A stretch of 64,000 nt of DNA, taken from assembly GCF_011742165.1 (NCBI RefSeq), contig NZ_JAAQTO010000051.1:26424-90423 (forward strand), read 5' to 3'. This document shows positions 1-10,671 of this stretch, in pieces (within the stretch, counting starts at the first letter, position 1; every line of letters starts with the position of its first letter). The translations under genes were made by a program, and so were the position numbers. The DNA is from Billgrantia bachuensis (GTDB taxonomy: Bacteria; Pseudomonadota; Gammaproteobacteria; Pseudomonadales; Halomonadaceae). Under the pieces are notes generated by a model. That model was not told where the DNA came from. It made no database searches and saw only the letters and a program-made list of their open reading frames with translations.

Positions 1-927
1 GGGAAAGCTCATGAAGAGCATGATGGCCACGGCGCGGGCGAAATAGATGAAGGAGAGTAGCCCGCGCTGGCTGAGGCGGGTGCTGAGCATGCCCGCGGCA
101 TAGGCGCCCAGCACGTTGGCCAGGCCGATGGCGCCGATGGCCCAGCCCGCAATCGCTGCGTCCACGCCCTGGTCGTTGAGATAGGGAGGCAGGTGGACGG
201 TGATGAAGGCGAGCTGAAAACCGCACACCGAGAAGCCCAGCAGCAGGTAGACATAGCTGGGGTGACGCATTGCCAGGCACAGCGTTTGCCGCAACGTCAG
301 CTCCGTGCCCTGCTCGACAGTGGCCGTTTGCGGTGTGCCTCGAACGCCAAATGCCAGGCCCAGGACCATCGCGACGCCGCCAGCCAGGAGCAGCGCGGCG
401 GTCTGCCAGCCGTAGCCGGCAATGAAGGCCTGCCCCAGCGGGGCAAACAGGAACTGGCCGAGCGATCCGGCCGCCGTGCCCATCCCCAGTGCCCAGCCGC
501 GATGCGAGGCAGGCATCAGCTTGCCCAATGCCCCCAGCACGGTGACGAAGGAGGCACCACCCATGCCGATCCCGACCAGGACACCGGCACTTAGCGTCAA
601 TGTCAGTGGCGAGGCGCTTACCGCCATCAATGCCAACCCGGCAGCGTAGCACGCCGCTCCCGTAACCAGCACCCGCACGGGGCCGTAGCGGTCGACCAGG
701 GCGCCGGCGAAGGGTTGAGTCAGACCCCACATGAGATTTTGCAGAGCAATGGCAAAGGCAAAGGTTTCCCGCGTCCAGCCAAAGGTCTCGGTCACGGGGT
801 CGGTAAACAGGCCGAAGATAGAGCGTACGCCGAAAGTGATGAGGGAAATGGCACAGGCGCAGCCGACCAGCACCAGTAGCGGCGGTGCCGAGAATCCCGA
901 GGGAGGCGCAGCAGGGGAAGGGTTCAT
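1..927 (-). CDS. MFS transporter, C-terminus cut by window edge
   Basis: The reading frame is open from an ATG at 927 to the left edge (309 codons), so the C-terminal part is missing. The protein is strongly hydrophobic with repeated membrane segments. It has an MFS-like cytoplasmic loop after the second helix (GALVDRYGPVR, about residues 74-84), followed by glycine-rich helices and a central hydrophilic loop near residues 200-215. The pattern resembles monocarboxylate/oxalate-formate-type MFS carriers; the substrate cannot be told. It lies 131 bp downstream of a LysR regulator on the same strand, which may control it. Confident of the family, not of the substrate. Confidence 0.8.
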   Translation of the reverse strand, partial: MNPSPAAPPSGFSAPPLLVLVGCACAISLITFGVRSIFGLFTDPVTETFGWTRETFAFAIALQNLMWGLTQPFAGALVDRYGPVRVLVTGAACYAAGLALMAVSASPLTLTLSAGVLVGIGMGGASFVTVLGALGKLMPASHRGWALGMGTAAGSLGQFLFAPLGQAFIAGYGWQTAALLLAGGVAMVLGLAFGVRGTPQTATVEQGTELTLRQTLCLAMRHPSYVYLLLGFSVCGFQLAFITVHLPPYLNDQGVDAAIAGWAIGAIGLANVLGAYAAGMLSTRLSQRGLLSFIYFARAVAIMLFMSFP

Positions 928-1058
928 GGCGGTCTCTCCAATATGCGCGAGAACACATGACCGCATTGCAACCGAGTGCAGCGTACGGCTCAAACGAAAC
1001 CTTTTCGCTACCGGTTGAAGGATATTCGTCGCCCTGGATGCGCCTGACCTCGACGACG

Positions 1059-1934
1059 CTACGCAGTAGGAATCTGCTGCAGCAACCAGTCGCGAAACAG
1101 CTCGATCATGGGCTCGCTTCGACGTCTCGGCGGTATCGCCAGCCAATAGCCGGTCTCGATTTCCACGGTGTCCCGCCATGGCTGGACGAGAAGGCCATGC
1201 TCGAGTTCGGTATCAACCAGTGGCCGCCGTCCCATGGCGATGCCGAAGCCGTTGGCGGCTGCTTCATAGGCCAGTTGCAACGTATCGACGAAGAACGCCT
1301 TGTTGGAAACAGGAAGGGGACGGCCGGTGGCATCCCACCAGCGCTGCCACTCCTCGTGCACCGTGCGCATGTGAATGTGGCAGACGCTGGAGGGATCGGC
1401 CCGTACCCGATCCACCAGCGAGGGCGCGCATACCGGTACCAGGCGCTCGTGGAACAGCAGGTCGCAGGCAAGCGCGGACCAATCGCCACGCCCCATGCGG
1501 ATCGCCATGTCCATCTCGCCCGCTTCCAGCGACACCTGCTGCTGCGAGGTATCGAGCAAGACGGTGACGTCGGGGTGAAGGGTACGAAAATCGCCGAGCC
1601 GTGGCAGCAGCCAGCGGACGGCGAAGAAAGGGGGGGCGCTGATGGCCAAATGCCGCGGCTCATTGACGCCCAACAAAGTTTCGGTGCCCTCGGCAAGCAG
1701 CGACAGCGACTCGCGCACAGTCGCTGCATAGCGTTCGCCCTCGGCAGTCAGCCGCAGGCCCTGCGGGGTGCGCTGGAACAGCGCGATACCGAGCCAGTGC
1801 TCGAGCGCACGGATGCCGTGGCTCACCGCGCTTGGGGTCAACGCCAGCTCTTCGGCGGCCGCCTTGAGCTGACCGAGTCGTGCTGCGGCTTCGAAAAGGC
1901 GCAGCGTATTCAATGGGGGCAGTCGTCGTGGCAT
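1059..1934 (-). CDS. LysR-family transcriptional regulator (GcvA-like)
   Basis: This 291-residue protein has an N-terminal winged helix-turn-helix (about residues 5-65, beginning PRRLPPLNTLRLFEAAARLG) and a LysR effector-binding domain (about 90-290). The opening and the motif LTPSAVSHGIRALE are typical of the GcvA/AmpR branch. An ATG at 1934 is chosen because the HTH begins right there; an upstream in-frame extension to 2204 has no homology-like sequence and would run into the divergent lipoprotein gene. The likely target is the MFS gene downstream or its own divergent promoter region. The effector is unknown. Confidence 0.9.
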   Translation of the reverse strand: MPRRLPPLNTLRLFEAAARLGQLKAAAEELALTPSAVSHGIRALEHWLGIALFQRTPQGLRLTAEGERYAATVRESLSLLAEGTETLLGVNEPRHLAISAPPFFAVRWLLPRLGDFRTLHPDVTVLLDTSQQQVSLEAGEMDMAIRMGRGDWSALACDLLFHERLVPVCAPSLVDRVRADPSSVCHIHMRTVHEEWQRWWDATGRPLPVSNKAFFVDTLQLAYEAAANGFGIAMGRRPLVDTELEHGLLVQPWRDTVEIETGYWLAIPPRRRSEPMIELFRDWLLQQIPTA

Positions 1935-2037
1935 TTTATCTCTCGCCCGGATCGATATTTGTTCATACCATGAGAGCCCCGTGGCGACCATCCATGGCGC
2001 CAAGCAGTGCACGAGCGAGAGGAGTGGTGCCCAGGTG

Positions 2038-2592
2038 ATGTCGAGAGTCCCGAAATCCATCCCGGTCTTGTTTATCATGATGCTGGCGGTCGGCTGTGCC
2101 GGCCGGTCGGCGCAGGTAACCGAGCGGGCCGCTTCCGAGACAGCTCGCAACGAGCCCGAGCAGGTCTTGTCGACCGAGCCTTCGCCCCCCCTAGTGGCCA
2201 CCACGCGTCACGATCGCTTCTGGGTACCCCCGCTCTTCGCCTCGGAGGAGGACGAGGTCCACTATTACATCAGTCGCCTGGCCGACAGGCGCTTCATCGA
2301 TGTCTATGGCGGTGAGGAACATCCCAGGGTCTGGTACATCGCGGCGGAGCGTCTGGGGCAGCTCGGCGAGCCTGCGGTCCCGATGCTGTTTGCGCTGCTC
2401 GATACTCATGACGAATACGAGCTGATGCTGGCGCTGTATGCGCTTCAGCTGGCCACTCAGGACCCGCGGTTGATGGCCCAGACCGGTGGCGATTATGTTC
2501 GCCTTGCTACGACGCTCGATAAGGGCGCCAACGCGGAGAACCGGACCATTGCACTGGAATGGTGGGAACGGCATGGGTGGCGTTGGCAGTAA
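2038..2592 (+). CDS. small lipoprotein with HEAT-like helical region
   Basis: This 184-residue protein begins with a lipoprotein signal peptide ending in a lipobox (LAVGC, the Cys near residue 19), so it should be lipid-anchored in the periplasm. The mature part has a Ser/Ala/Glu-rich linker. It is followed by a helical stretch (RLGQLGEPAVPMLFALLDTHDEYELMLAL in two segments) that looks like one HEAT-type repeat. The start at 2038 is preferred over 1981 because it places the signal peptide at the N-terminus and has AGGAG-like bases upstream. No function can be assigned. It is divergent from the LysR gene. Confidence 0.7.
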   Translation: MSRVPKSIPVLFIMMLAVGCAGRSAQVTERAASETARNEPEQVLSTEPSPPLVATTRHDRFWVPPLFASEEDEVHYYISRLADRRFIDVYGGEEHPRVWYIAAERLGQLGEPAVPMLFALLDTHDEYELMLALYALQLATQDPRLMAQTGGDYVRLATTLDKGANAENRTIALEWWERHGWRWQ

Positions 2593-2646
2593 GGCACGGC
2601 CAGCATGACAGAGAAAACATTCTGCAGTACGACTTTTCCAGCCTCG

Positions 2647-3576
2647 TCAGTGGCGCGAACCGGGCCGATCGGAGCCCTGTGCCGGTAGACAGGCGGGCAG
2701 GGCATCATGCAGCGAACGCGGCAGGATACCGAGGTCGGCGAACGTGCCCACGCCTTCGCCGACCGTATTGTCCTCGGTCATCATGATGACCTGGTCCCGA
2801 GTCAGCGGTGGTCCGGGTAACGGCGAAACCAGCAGGGCGGCAAGTTGCCACAGCGGGAACGGTACAGGCAGCAGCCTGCGCTCGCGCTCCAGATGGGCCA
2901 TGATCAGCTCGAGTATCTCCCGGTAGCTCAAGATTTCCAGGCCGCCCAGCTCGAACAGCCGTCGCTCGGGTGGAGTGGCTCCCATCAGGCACACGATTGC
3001 CCTCGCCACATCCACCACATGCACCGGCTGCAGCTTCGTCTCGCCTTGGCCGAAGAGCGGGATGACGGGGAGCCGGGTCAAGTCCGCCAAGCGGCTGAGG
3101 AACGCGTCATCGGGACCGAACATGACGCTCGGCCGCAGGATGACCGCCTTAGGAAAGGCATCGATGACGGCCGACTCGCCGCGCCCTCGCGCCTTCACGT
3201 AGCGTGAGCGCGACGAGGTGTCGGCGCCGATGCCGGAGAGCTGGACAAAAGATGTGACGCCTTGTGTCCGGGCCAGGCGGGCCAGGCGTCCGGCCCCTTC
3301 TACATGCACCTGATCGAAGCTCAACCGGCGATGCTCGACGTAGAGGCTCACGGCGTTGACCGCTCCGCAAGCTCCTTCGAGGGCCCGGCTCACGTCGCTC
3401 TCGCTGCGGATGTCGATGCTCATCGGCTCCAGGGGGTCGCCGGGCTCGGCCCATTCGGGTAGTGCGGGCCGGCGCGCCGCGATGCGAACCGCATGGCCGG
3501 CGTCGAACAGTTCCTGCACCACGTGACGACCGAGAAAGCCAGTTCCGCCGAAGACGGTAATGGGGCCCTTCGCCAT
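2647..3576 (-). CDS. NAD(P)-binding epimerase-like protein (NDUFA9-type atypical SDR)
   Basis: This 309-residue Rossmann protein carries the dinucleotide-binding motif GGTGFLGRHV at about residues 9-18. An atypical short-chain dehydrogenase body follows (SGIGADTSSRSRYVKARGRGE, with the Y-x-x-x-K pair in RYVKARG). The C-terminal part (about 215-300) resembles complex I NDUFA9-like proteins, which bind NADPH without being classical epimerases. It lies 51 bp downstream of an Lrp-type regulator on the same strand and may be co-transcribed. The substrate is unknown. Confidence 0.8.
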   Translation of the reverse strand: MAKGPITVFGGTGFLGRHVVQELFDAGHAVRIAARRPALPEWAEPGDPLEPMSIDIRSESDVSRALEGACGAVNAVSLYVEHRRLSFDQVHVEGAGRLARLARTQGVTSFVQLSGIGADTSSRSRYVKARGRGESAVIDAFPKAVILRPSVMFGPDDAFLSRLADLTRLPVIPLFGQGETKLQPVHVVDVARAIVCLMGATPPERRLFELGGLEILSYREILELIMAHLERERRLLPVPFPLWQLAALLVSPLPGPPLTRDQVIMMTEDNTVGEGVGTFADLGILPRSLHDALPACLPAQGSDRPGSRH

Positions 3577-3627
3577 GTTGACTCCCTGGGGGCTCGCTGG
3601 TGCTGAGGTATCCGACGATAGCCGGGA

Positions 3628-4101
3628 TTACTGGATCGGCAGGGGAAGTGGGCCGTTTTCCTTGATCGCGCGTATCGCAAAGCTGCTGTCCACGGTACTG
3701 ACCATCTTCAACTGGCGGAATTGTCGCAGCCACTGCTCGAAGGCGCCCATATCGGCAATGATCACTTGAAGCAGATAGTCGAAGTGACCGGAAACGCTAT
3801 GACATTGAACCACTTCCGGCATCTCTCGGACGCTCTCCTCGAATTCGTCCACCCGCTCCTGCTGGTGCTGGTCGAGACGTACCTGTACGAAGATCGTGAT
3901 CGTCAGGCCGAGCCGGACCTTGTCCAGTTCGGCACGGTAGCGAGTGATCAGCCCGGCCTGCTCGAGCCGGCGAATACGACGAGCGCAAGGGGAGGGGGAG
4001 AGACTCACGAGTTCTGCCAGTTCGGCAGTGGTCAGACGGGCGTCCTGCTGAAGGGCTTCGAGCAGCATGCGGTCGATGCGGTCGAGTTTGAGATTGCGCA
4101 T
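3628..4101 (-). CDS. Lrp/AsnC-family transcriptional regulator
   Basis: This 157-residue protein has the usual two-part Lrp layout. An N-terminal winged HTH comes first (DRIDRMLLEALQQDARLTTAELA, then LSPSPCARRIRRLEQAGLI). A RAM ligand-binding domain follows from about residue 65, including the conserved SGHFDYLL. An ATG at 4116 would add five residues; the start at 4101 is preferred because LKLDRID is the common family beginning. It probably responds to an amino acid. Targets are unknown; the downstream epimerase-like gene is a candidate. Confidence 0.9.
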   Translation of the reverse strand: MRNLKLDRIDRMLLEALQQDARLTTAELAELVSLSPSPCARRIRRLEQAGLITRYRAELDKVRLGLTITIFVQVRLDQHQQERVDEFEESVREMPEVVQCHSVSGHFDYLLQVIIADMGAFEQWLRQFRQLKMVSTVDSSFAIRAIKENGPLPLPIQ

Positions 4102-4369
4102 GGGGTGCCTCGTCAATGTGGCGTTCAGTGGTTCCTTGGCCGATGCCGCTAACCATTACTGCAAGTCTGGCGAATCCGGCCCGTACTCGCCAGTTTTCAA
4201 GCCAATGCGAGCTTGCGTCGAGTCGCTAGTTGCAGCGTGAGGCGCCGACAGCCGTGCGCTGCGAAGCGTTGAGAGCGACAAGGGTTACCTTGAGCGATCA
4301 TGTATACACTGCAAAAAAACATAAGCTGCTTGCTTGGTTGGCATCTTTGACCAGGGACGGGGGAACGAC

Positions 4370-6100
4370 ATGACAGGCATGAGCAGTTTCCTGCGCGCTT
4401 GGCGTGACGCGGAACATCGATGGCAGTCTTGTCCACTCGTACTGCGCCATGCCAGCCAGGGCCTGGTGCTGGTGATGTTATTGGCGCTGGGTACTGCCCT
4501 CGTGCATGTCACCGGCGGTACCCAGTACGCCTATCCCTATCTGATGCTGATCCCCGTATTGCTGGCGGGTGCCTGGTACACCTGGTACGGGGCTTTGCTC
4601 GTTGCGCTTGCGGCTGGCCTGCTGATGGCGGCGATACCGCTCTCCGTGGCTACCGGCGAACCCCAGGCAACCCTGAACTGGGTGATTCGCCTCGGGCTGT
4701 ACCTGATCATCGGTGGTTTTGCCGGGGGGTTGTTCGAGCGCCTGAGGCAGAGCTACCTCAGTGTCGAACTGGCATCGCGCACCGATCCGCGTGCCGGCCT
4801 TCCCAACGACATCGCACTGGAAGCGGACCTGGCACGCTGGCTGAAGCGTCCGCAACGCCAGGATAAGCGTGGCATCGGAGTGGTGCTGGTGCGCATCGAA
4901 GACATCGGCGAAATCATGGAGGCCTTGGGAGCGGATGCTTCGGATGAGCTGATGGTGGCGATCAGCCAGCGCCTGACCCGGCTGGGGCCCAATCTCCAGG
5001 GCAGTTATCGTGTCAGCGGCGCCGAGCTGGTCTTGCTGTTCTGGCCGGTAGAGTTCAAGGAGCTGGAGCACCTGGCGCATCGCATGGTGGAACTGGGAGA
5101 GGACAATCTGGTTGCGCTGGGAGTGCCGCTGCGTGTGCAACTGGTGCTGGGCAGTTCGCTGCAGGAGACGGGGGACGCAACCCCCGGCAGCCTGATTCGC
5201 GAAGCCAGAATCGCGATGCTGGCCGCTTCCGAGAAGCACCGTGCCCATTGTCATTTCCAACCCTCGTTTGCGCGCCGCAGCTTGCAGAACATCAGGCTCA
5301 TCGCTCGCGTGCGACGGGGCCTGGCGCAGGGAGAATTCGAACTTCACTACCAGCCCAAGCTGCTTTTGGCAAGCGGTCGGGTCAGTGGCTTCGAGGGACT
5401 CATTCGCTGGCGTGACGAGAGAGGTACGTTGATAGCTCCCGGCATGTTCATGCCCAAGGTCGAGAACACGACTCTGATCGAACCGGTAACCCGCTTCGTC
5501 ATGGGCGAGGCCTGCGACTTCGCGCGTCGGCACGGTGGCAGGGTCAGCATCAATTTCTCGGTGCGCAATCTGATGGACGATGAGCTGCTGGAGGAGCTCA
5601 ACCGGCTCGTGGAAGAGGCGGGAATACACCCATCGCAGCTTGAGGTGGAGGTGACCGAGAGCGCTCTGGTGCATGACCTGTTTGCGGCCAAGCAGGCTCT
5701 GGAGCGTATCCGCAGCTATGGCATCCAGGTCAGCATCGATGACTTCGGCACCGGTTTTTCCTCCTTCGAGTATCTTCGCCACCTGCCTATCACTGGCCTC
5801 AAGATCGATCGAGCCTTCGTCGAGGGGCTGGAGAAGGACGAGCGTGCACGCAAGCTGATGGCCTGCCTGATCGAGGTGGGGCATGCGTTCGACCTAGAGG
5901 TGACAGCCGAAGGCGTCGAGACGCAGGGGCAACATCTCATCCTTCAGGAGTTGGGCTGTGACCAGGCCCAAGGTTTCCTCTATTCCAAGGCCCTGCCTGT
6001 CGATGAACTGCTGGCCTGGCACCACGAGCGTGAGCAGCTCCTGCGGCAGGACGACTCTCTTGCCACTCGGCAGCTGTACCGAAACGTACCACCCTGCTGA
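4370..6100 (+). CDS. membrane-bound EAL-domain protein with degenerate GGDEF
   Basis: This 576-residue protein has about four N-terminal membrane segments (roughly residues 30-47, 57-72, 74-90, 108-122). A GGDEF-like domain follows (about 137-290), then an EAL domain (about 307-553). The diguanylate cyclase signature is degenerate (SGAEL in place of GGDEF), so synthesis is unlikely. The EAL domain keeps key motifs: EGLIRW (about 340), NFSVRNL, EVTES, DDFGTG (about 457), KIDRAF and EGVE. It is therefore probably an active c-di-GMP phosphodiesterase at the inner membrane. The start at 4370 follows a purine-rich GGGACGGGGGAA; the in-frame ATG at 4334 has no such signal. Confidence 0.88.
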   Translation: MTGMSSFLRAWRDAEHRWQSCPLVLRHASQGLVLVMLLALGTALVHVTGGTQYAYPYLMLIPVLLAGAWYTWYGALLVALAAGLLMAAIPLSVATGEPQATLNWVIRLGLYLIIGGFAGGLFERLRQSYLSVELASRTDPRAGLPNDIALEADLARWLKRPQRQDKRGIGVVLVRIEDIGEIMEALGADASDELMVAISQRLTRLGPNLQGSYRVSGAELVLLFWPVEFKELEHLAHRMVELGEDNLVALGVPLRVQLVLGSSLQETGDATPGSLIREARIAMLAASEKHRAHCHFQPSFARRSLQNIRLIARVRRGLAQGEFELHYQPKLLLASGRVSGFEGLIRWRDERGTLIAPGMFMPKVENTTLIEPVTRFVMGEACDFARRHGGRVSINFSVRNLMDDELLEELNRLVEEAGIHPSQLEVEVTESALVHDLFAAKQALERIRSYGIQVSIDDFGTGFSSFEYLRHLPITGLKIDRAFVEGLEKDERARKLMACLIEVGHAFDLEVTAEGVETQGQHLILQELGCDQAQGFLYSKALPVDELLAWHHEREQLLRQDDSLATRQLYRNVPPC

Positions 6101-6297
6101 CGCGGACTTCTTCTTTTCCTTTCTTCTTTCCTTCTTCTTATCGCAGCTGCGCTGAAGAGGCGCTTCCCGGGATGCGTCTCGATAGCAAAGCGAATGAGAA
6201 TGATTGAAGTTATTGCTGTGAACGGCACCGAATGTGCCGTCATCTTGGTGCTTCGGCGCCACTATCCATGGTGAGGACTTCACATCGAATCCATACA
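6101..6297 (+). promoter_or_regulatory. upstream region of suf operon with Fur-like box
   Basis: The gap after the EAL gene begins with a polypyrimidine tract (about 6107-6139). At 6190-6208 the sequence GCGAATGAGAATGATTGAA matches 12 of 19 positions of the classical Fur box (GATAATGATAATCATTATC). Iron control of suf operons by Fur is well known in enterobacteria; the site here is a prediction from the motif alone, and it lies about 70 nt upstream of the predicted -35. Confidence 0.4.
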
Positions 6298-6312
6298 GGA
6301 CTAAAATGGTCC
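6279..6312 (+). promoter_or_regulatory. predicted suf promoter with overlapping GGAC-N7-GTCC operator
   Basis: A -35 hexamer TTCACA (6279-6284), a 17-nt spacer and a -10 hexamer TAAAAT (6302-6307) lie about 57 nt ahead of the regulator start. The -10 box sits inside the dyad GGACTAAAATGGTCC (6298-6312). A repressor bound there would block RNA polymerase, so autoregulation by the Rrf2 protein encoded next is the natural reading. Based on motif only. Confidence 0.55.
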
Positions 6313-6363
6313 CCAATGGAGCGCAGGCCTCCGCCAAGTGTCCGTGACATTCAGGAGTCAGGC

Positions 6364-6828
6364 ATGCTGAAGCTTTCCCGGCTGACAGACTACGCCGCCG
6401 TGATCCTGGCGCAGATCGCTCGGCATCCCGAGCAGCCCCATGCGGCGGCGGAGCTGGCCGAGACTGTGCAATTGCCGCATCCCACGGTCAGCAAGACCTT
6501 GAAGATGCTGGTCAAGGCGGGGCTGCTGGAGTCGCGTCGTGGCGCCCAGGGTGGCTACTCTCTGGCGCGGTCGGCATCGCGAATCACGGCCATCGATATC
6601 ATCACCGCGATCGAAGGGCCGGTGGCGATGACCGAATGCAGTCATGCCGAGGGCGACTGTGACCTGCTGGCGACCTGTGGTGTCTCCGATAACTGGCAGC
6701 GCGTGTCGTTGGCAGTCCGCACCCTGCTCGACAGCGTGACCTTGGCCCACCTGGCCGACACCGCACCGATCAAGCTGCCGGTGCAGCTACCCATACAGAG
6801 CGTGAGCCTGGCTGTCGATACGGCTTGA
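6364..6828 (+). CDS. SUF-system Rrf2-family regulator (SufR/IscR-like)
   Basis: This 154-residue protein has an Rrf2-type winged HTH from its first residue (MLKLSRLTDYAAVILAQIA, then HPTVSKTLKMLVKAGLLESRRG). Near residues 93-107 it has three cysteines spaced as in Fe-S-binding IscR-type sensors (C-SHAEGD-C-DLLAT-C). It matches the subfamily that heads SUF operons in many gammaproteobacteria. The ATG at 6364 is chosen because it coincides with the family start; an upstream extension to 6232 would read through the promoter. It should sense cluster status and control sufBCDS-sufT. Confidence 0.9.
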   Translation: MLKLSRLTDYAAVILAQIARHPEQPHAAAELAETVQLPHPTVSKTLKMLVKAGLLESRRGAQGGYSLARSASRITAIDIITAIEGPVAMTECSHAEGDCDLLATCGVSDNWQRVSLAVRTLLDSVTLAHLADTAPIKLPVQLPIQSVSLAVDTA

Positions 6829-6898
6829 GCCACCTAACCGGATTCATTACCCGAGGCGAGCTAGGCTCGCCGGCCAACCGCCCGGGAGGGGAAAGACC

Positions 6899-8341
<1,443 letters not shown>

Positions 8342-8528
8342 GGAAACGGTTGCGCGACGCCTGTACGGCGTTGAGCGCGGATTCGAGAATGCTTATTTAC
8401 AGACGTAAACTCCGCTTCTCTCTTCCGCGCTCGCCTTGTCCAGACGCCGCTCGCTCGTTTCGCTGAGCGGTTGAATCAATTTTTACGGGTCGCAATGACG
8501 GCTCGCCAGAATCGAAAAGGTACTCAAG
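8342..8528 (+). other. 187-bp sufB-sufC spacer with small hairpin
   Basis: This is the only sizeable gap inside the suf operon. It contains a short stem-loop, ACGCC (8357-8361) and GGCGT (8367-8371) around TGTAC, extendable by flanking GCGC on both sides with an internal loop. No T-tract follows, so it is not a clear terminator. It could serve mRNA processing or differential expression. A short promoter for sufC cannot be excluded. Confidence 0.3.
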
Positions 8529-9277
<749 letters not shown>

Positions 9278-9281
<4 letters not shown>

Positions 9282-10657
9282 GCGATGTCGAACAGCAGTC
9301 AAGCGAGGTGAAGACCTTTCTCGACCGTCTCGTCGAGCGCAACGCAAGCCGTGCCGAATCGCAAGGGCCTGAGCCGACCTGGATCGCCGCGCGGCGCCAG
9401 GCGGGAGCTGCCCGCTTCGAGGCGCTCGGTTTCCCCACCCGTCGCCACGAGGCGTGGAAGTATACCGACGTGCGAGCCATCGCGCGCGGCGACTTCGCGC
9501 TGACCGATAGCGCCGACTTCTCGCCCGCGTCGGCGGCAGCGCTCACGCTGCCCATCGAGGCCTATCGTCTGACTTTCGTCGACGGCGTGTACTCGGCGGC
9601 GCTCTCCGATCTGAGCGATCTGCCGAGTGGGGTGGCGGTACTGCCGCTGTCCCAGGCGCTGGCCGAGAACCACGAGGCCGTCGGCGGCCCGCTGGGACGC
9701 CTGACCGGGGTCGAGTTCTCGCCCTTCTCGGCGCTCAACACCGCCTTCATGGAAGAGGGCGCCGTGGTGCGCCTGGCGCCGGGTAGCGTGGTGGAGAAGC
9801 CCATCGTGCTGCAGTTCCTGTCGCGGGCCAACGCCAAGCCGGTGATGAGCCATCCGCGCATCCTGGTCGAGGCCGGCGCACGCAGTCAGGCAACGCTGAT
9901 CGAACACCACGTTGGTGAGAGCGAGGCGGCCAACTTCACCAATCTGGTGGCCGAGCTGCTGCTCGACCGGGGTGCCATCCTGACCCATTACAAGCTGCAG
10001 GAGGCACCGCTCGGCGACTTGCACGTGGCCAGCATCCACGTCGAGCAGGGCCGCGACAGCCGCTACACCTCGTTCAACCTGAACCTGGGCGGCGGCCTGG
10101 TGCGCAACGACTTGATCAGTGAACTCAACGGCGAGGGTGCCGAGGCCAACTTCTACGGGCTGTTCTACGGTCAGGGTCGTCAGCATATCGACAACCATAC
10201 CCTGGCCAATCACAATGCCCCGCGCACCTTCTCCAATGAGAACTACAAGGGCATTCTCGACGACCGCGCCCGTGGAGTGTTCAACGGCAAGGTGGTGGTC
10301 AAGCGCGACAGCCAGAAGATCGAAGGTTTCCAGAGCAACGCCAACCTGCTGCTCTCCGACCGTGCCGAGATCGACGCCAAGCCGGAACTCGAGATCTACG
10401 CCGATGACGTCAAGTGCTCCCACGGCACCACCACGGGGCAGCTCGACGAAGAAGCCGTGTTCGCCCTGCGCACCCGAGGTATCGATGAGCAGACCGCTCG
10501 CGGCCTGCTGACCCTGGCTTTCGCCGGCGAGGTGATGGAGCAGGTGGGCCTGGATGCCATCGCCGAACGCGTGGAGCTGGCCGTGGCCGGCAAGCTGCCG
10601 GAGCGCTTCAACCTGGCCGGGCTGGTGGAAGCCGCCATGGCCCTGCACGACGAGTGA
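9278..10657 (+). CDS. sufD: Fe-S cluster assembly protein SufD
   Basis: This 459-residue protein is the SufB paralogue that completes the SufBC2D complex. It shows the N-terminal helical region with FPTRRHEAWKYTDV and the C-terminal beta-helix with HIDNHTLANHNAPRTFS and VKCSHGTTTGQLDEEAVF, both typical of SufD. SufD is needed for iron acquisition by the complex. The ATG overlaps the sufC stop, which indicates translational coupling. Confidence 0.96.
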
Positions 10658-10671
10658 GCGAGGAGAGAGCG

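Noticed and set aside
4478..5884. Long antisense open frame opposite the EAL gene
   Set aside because: It mirrors codon bias of the sense gene, lacks domain-like sequence, and is a typical shadow in high-GC DNA.
6107..6139. Polypyrimidine tract as a repeat element or terminator
   Set aside because: It is a simple C/T-rich stretch with no stem before it and no repeat period.
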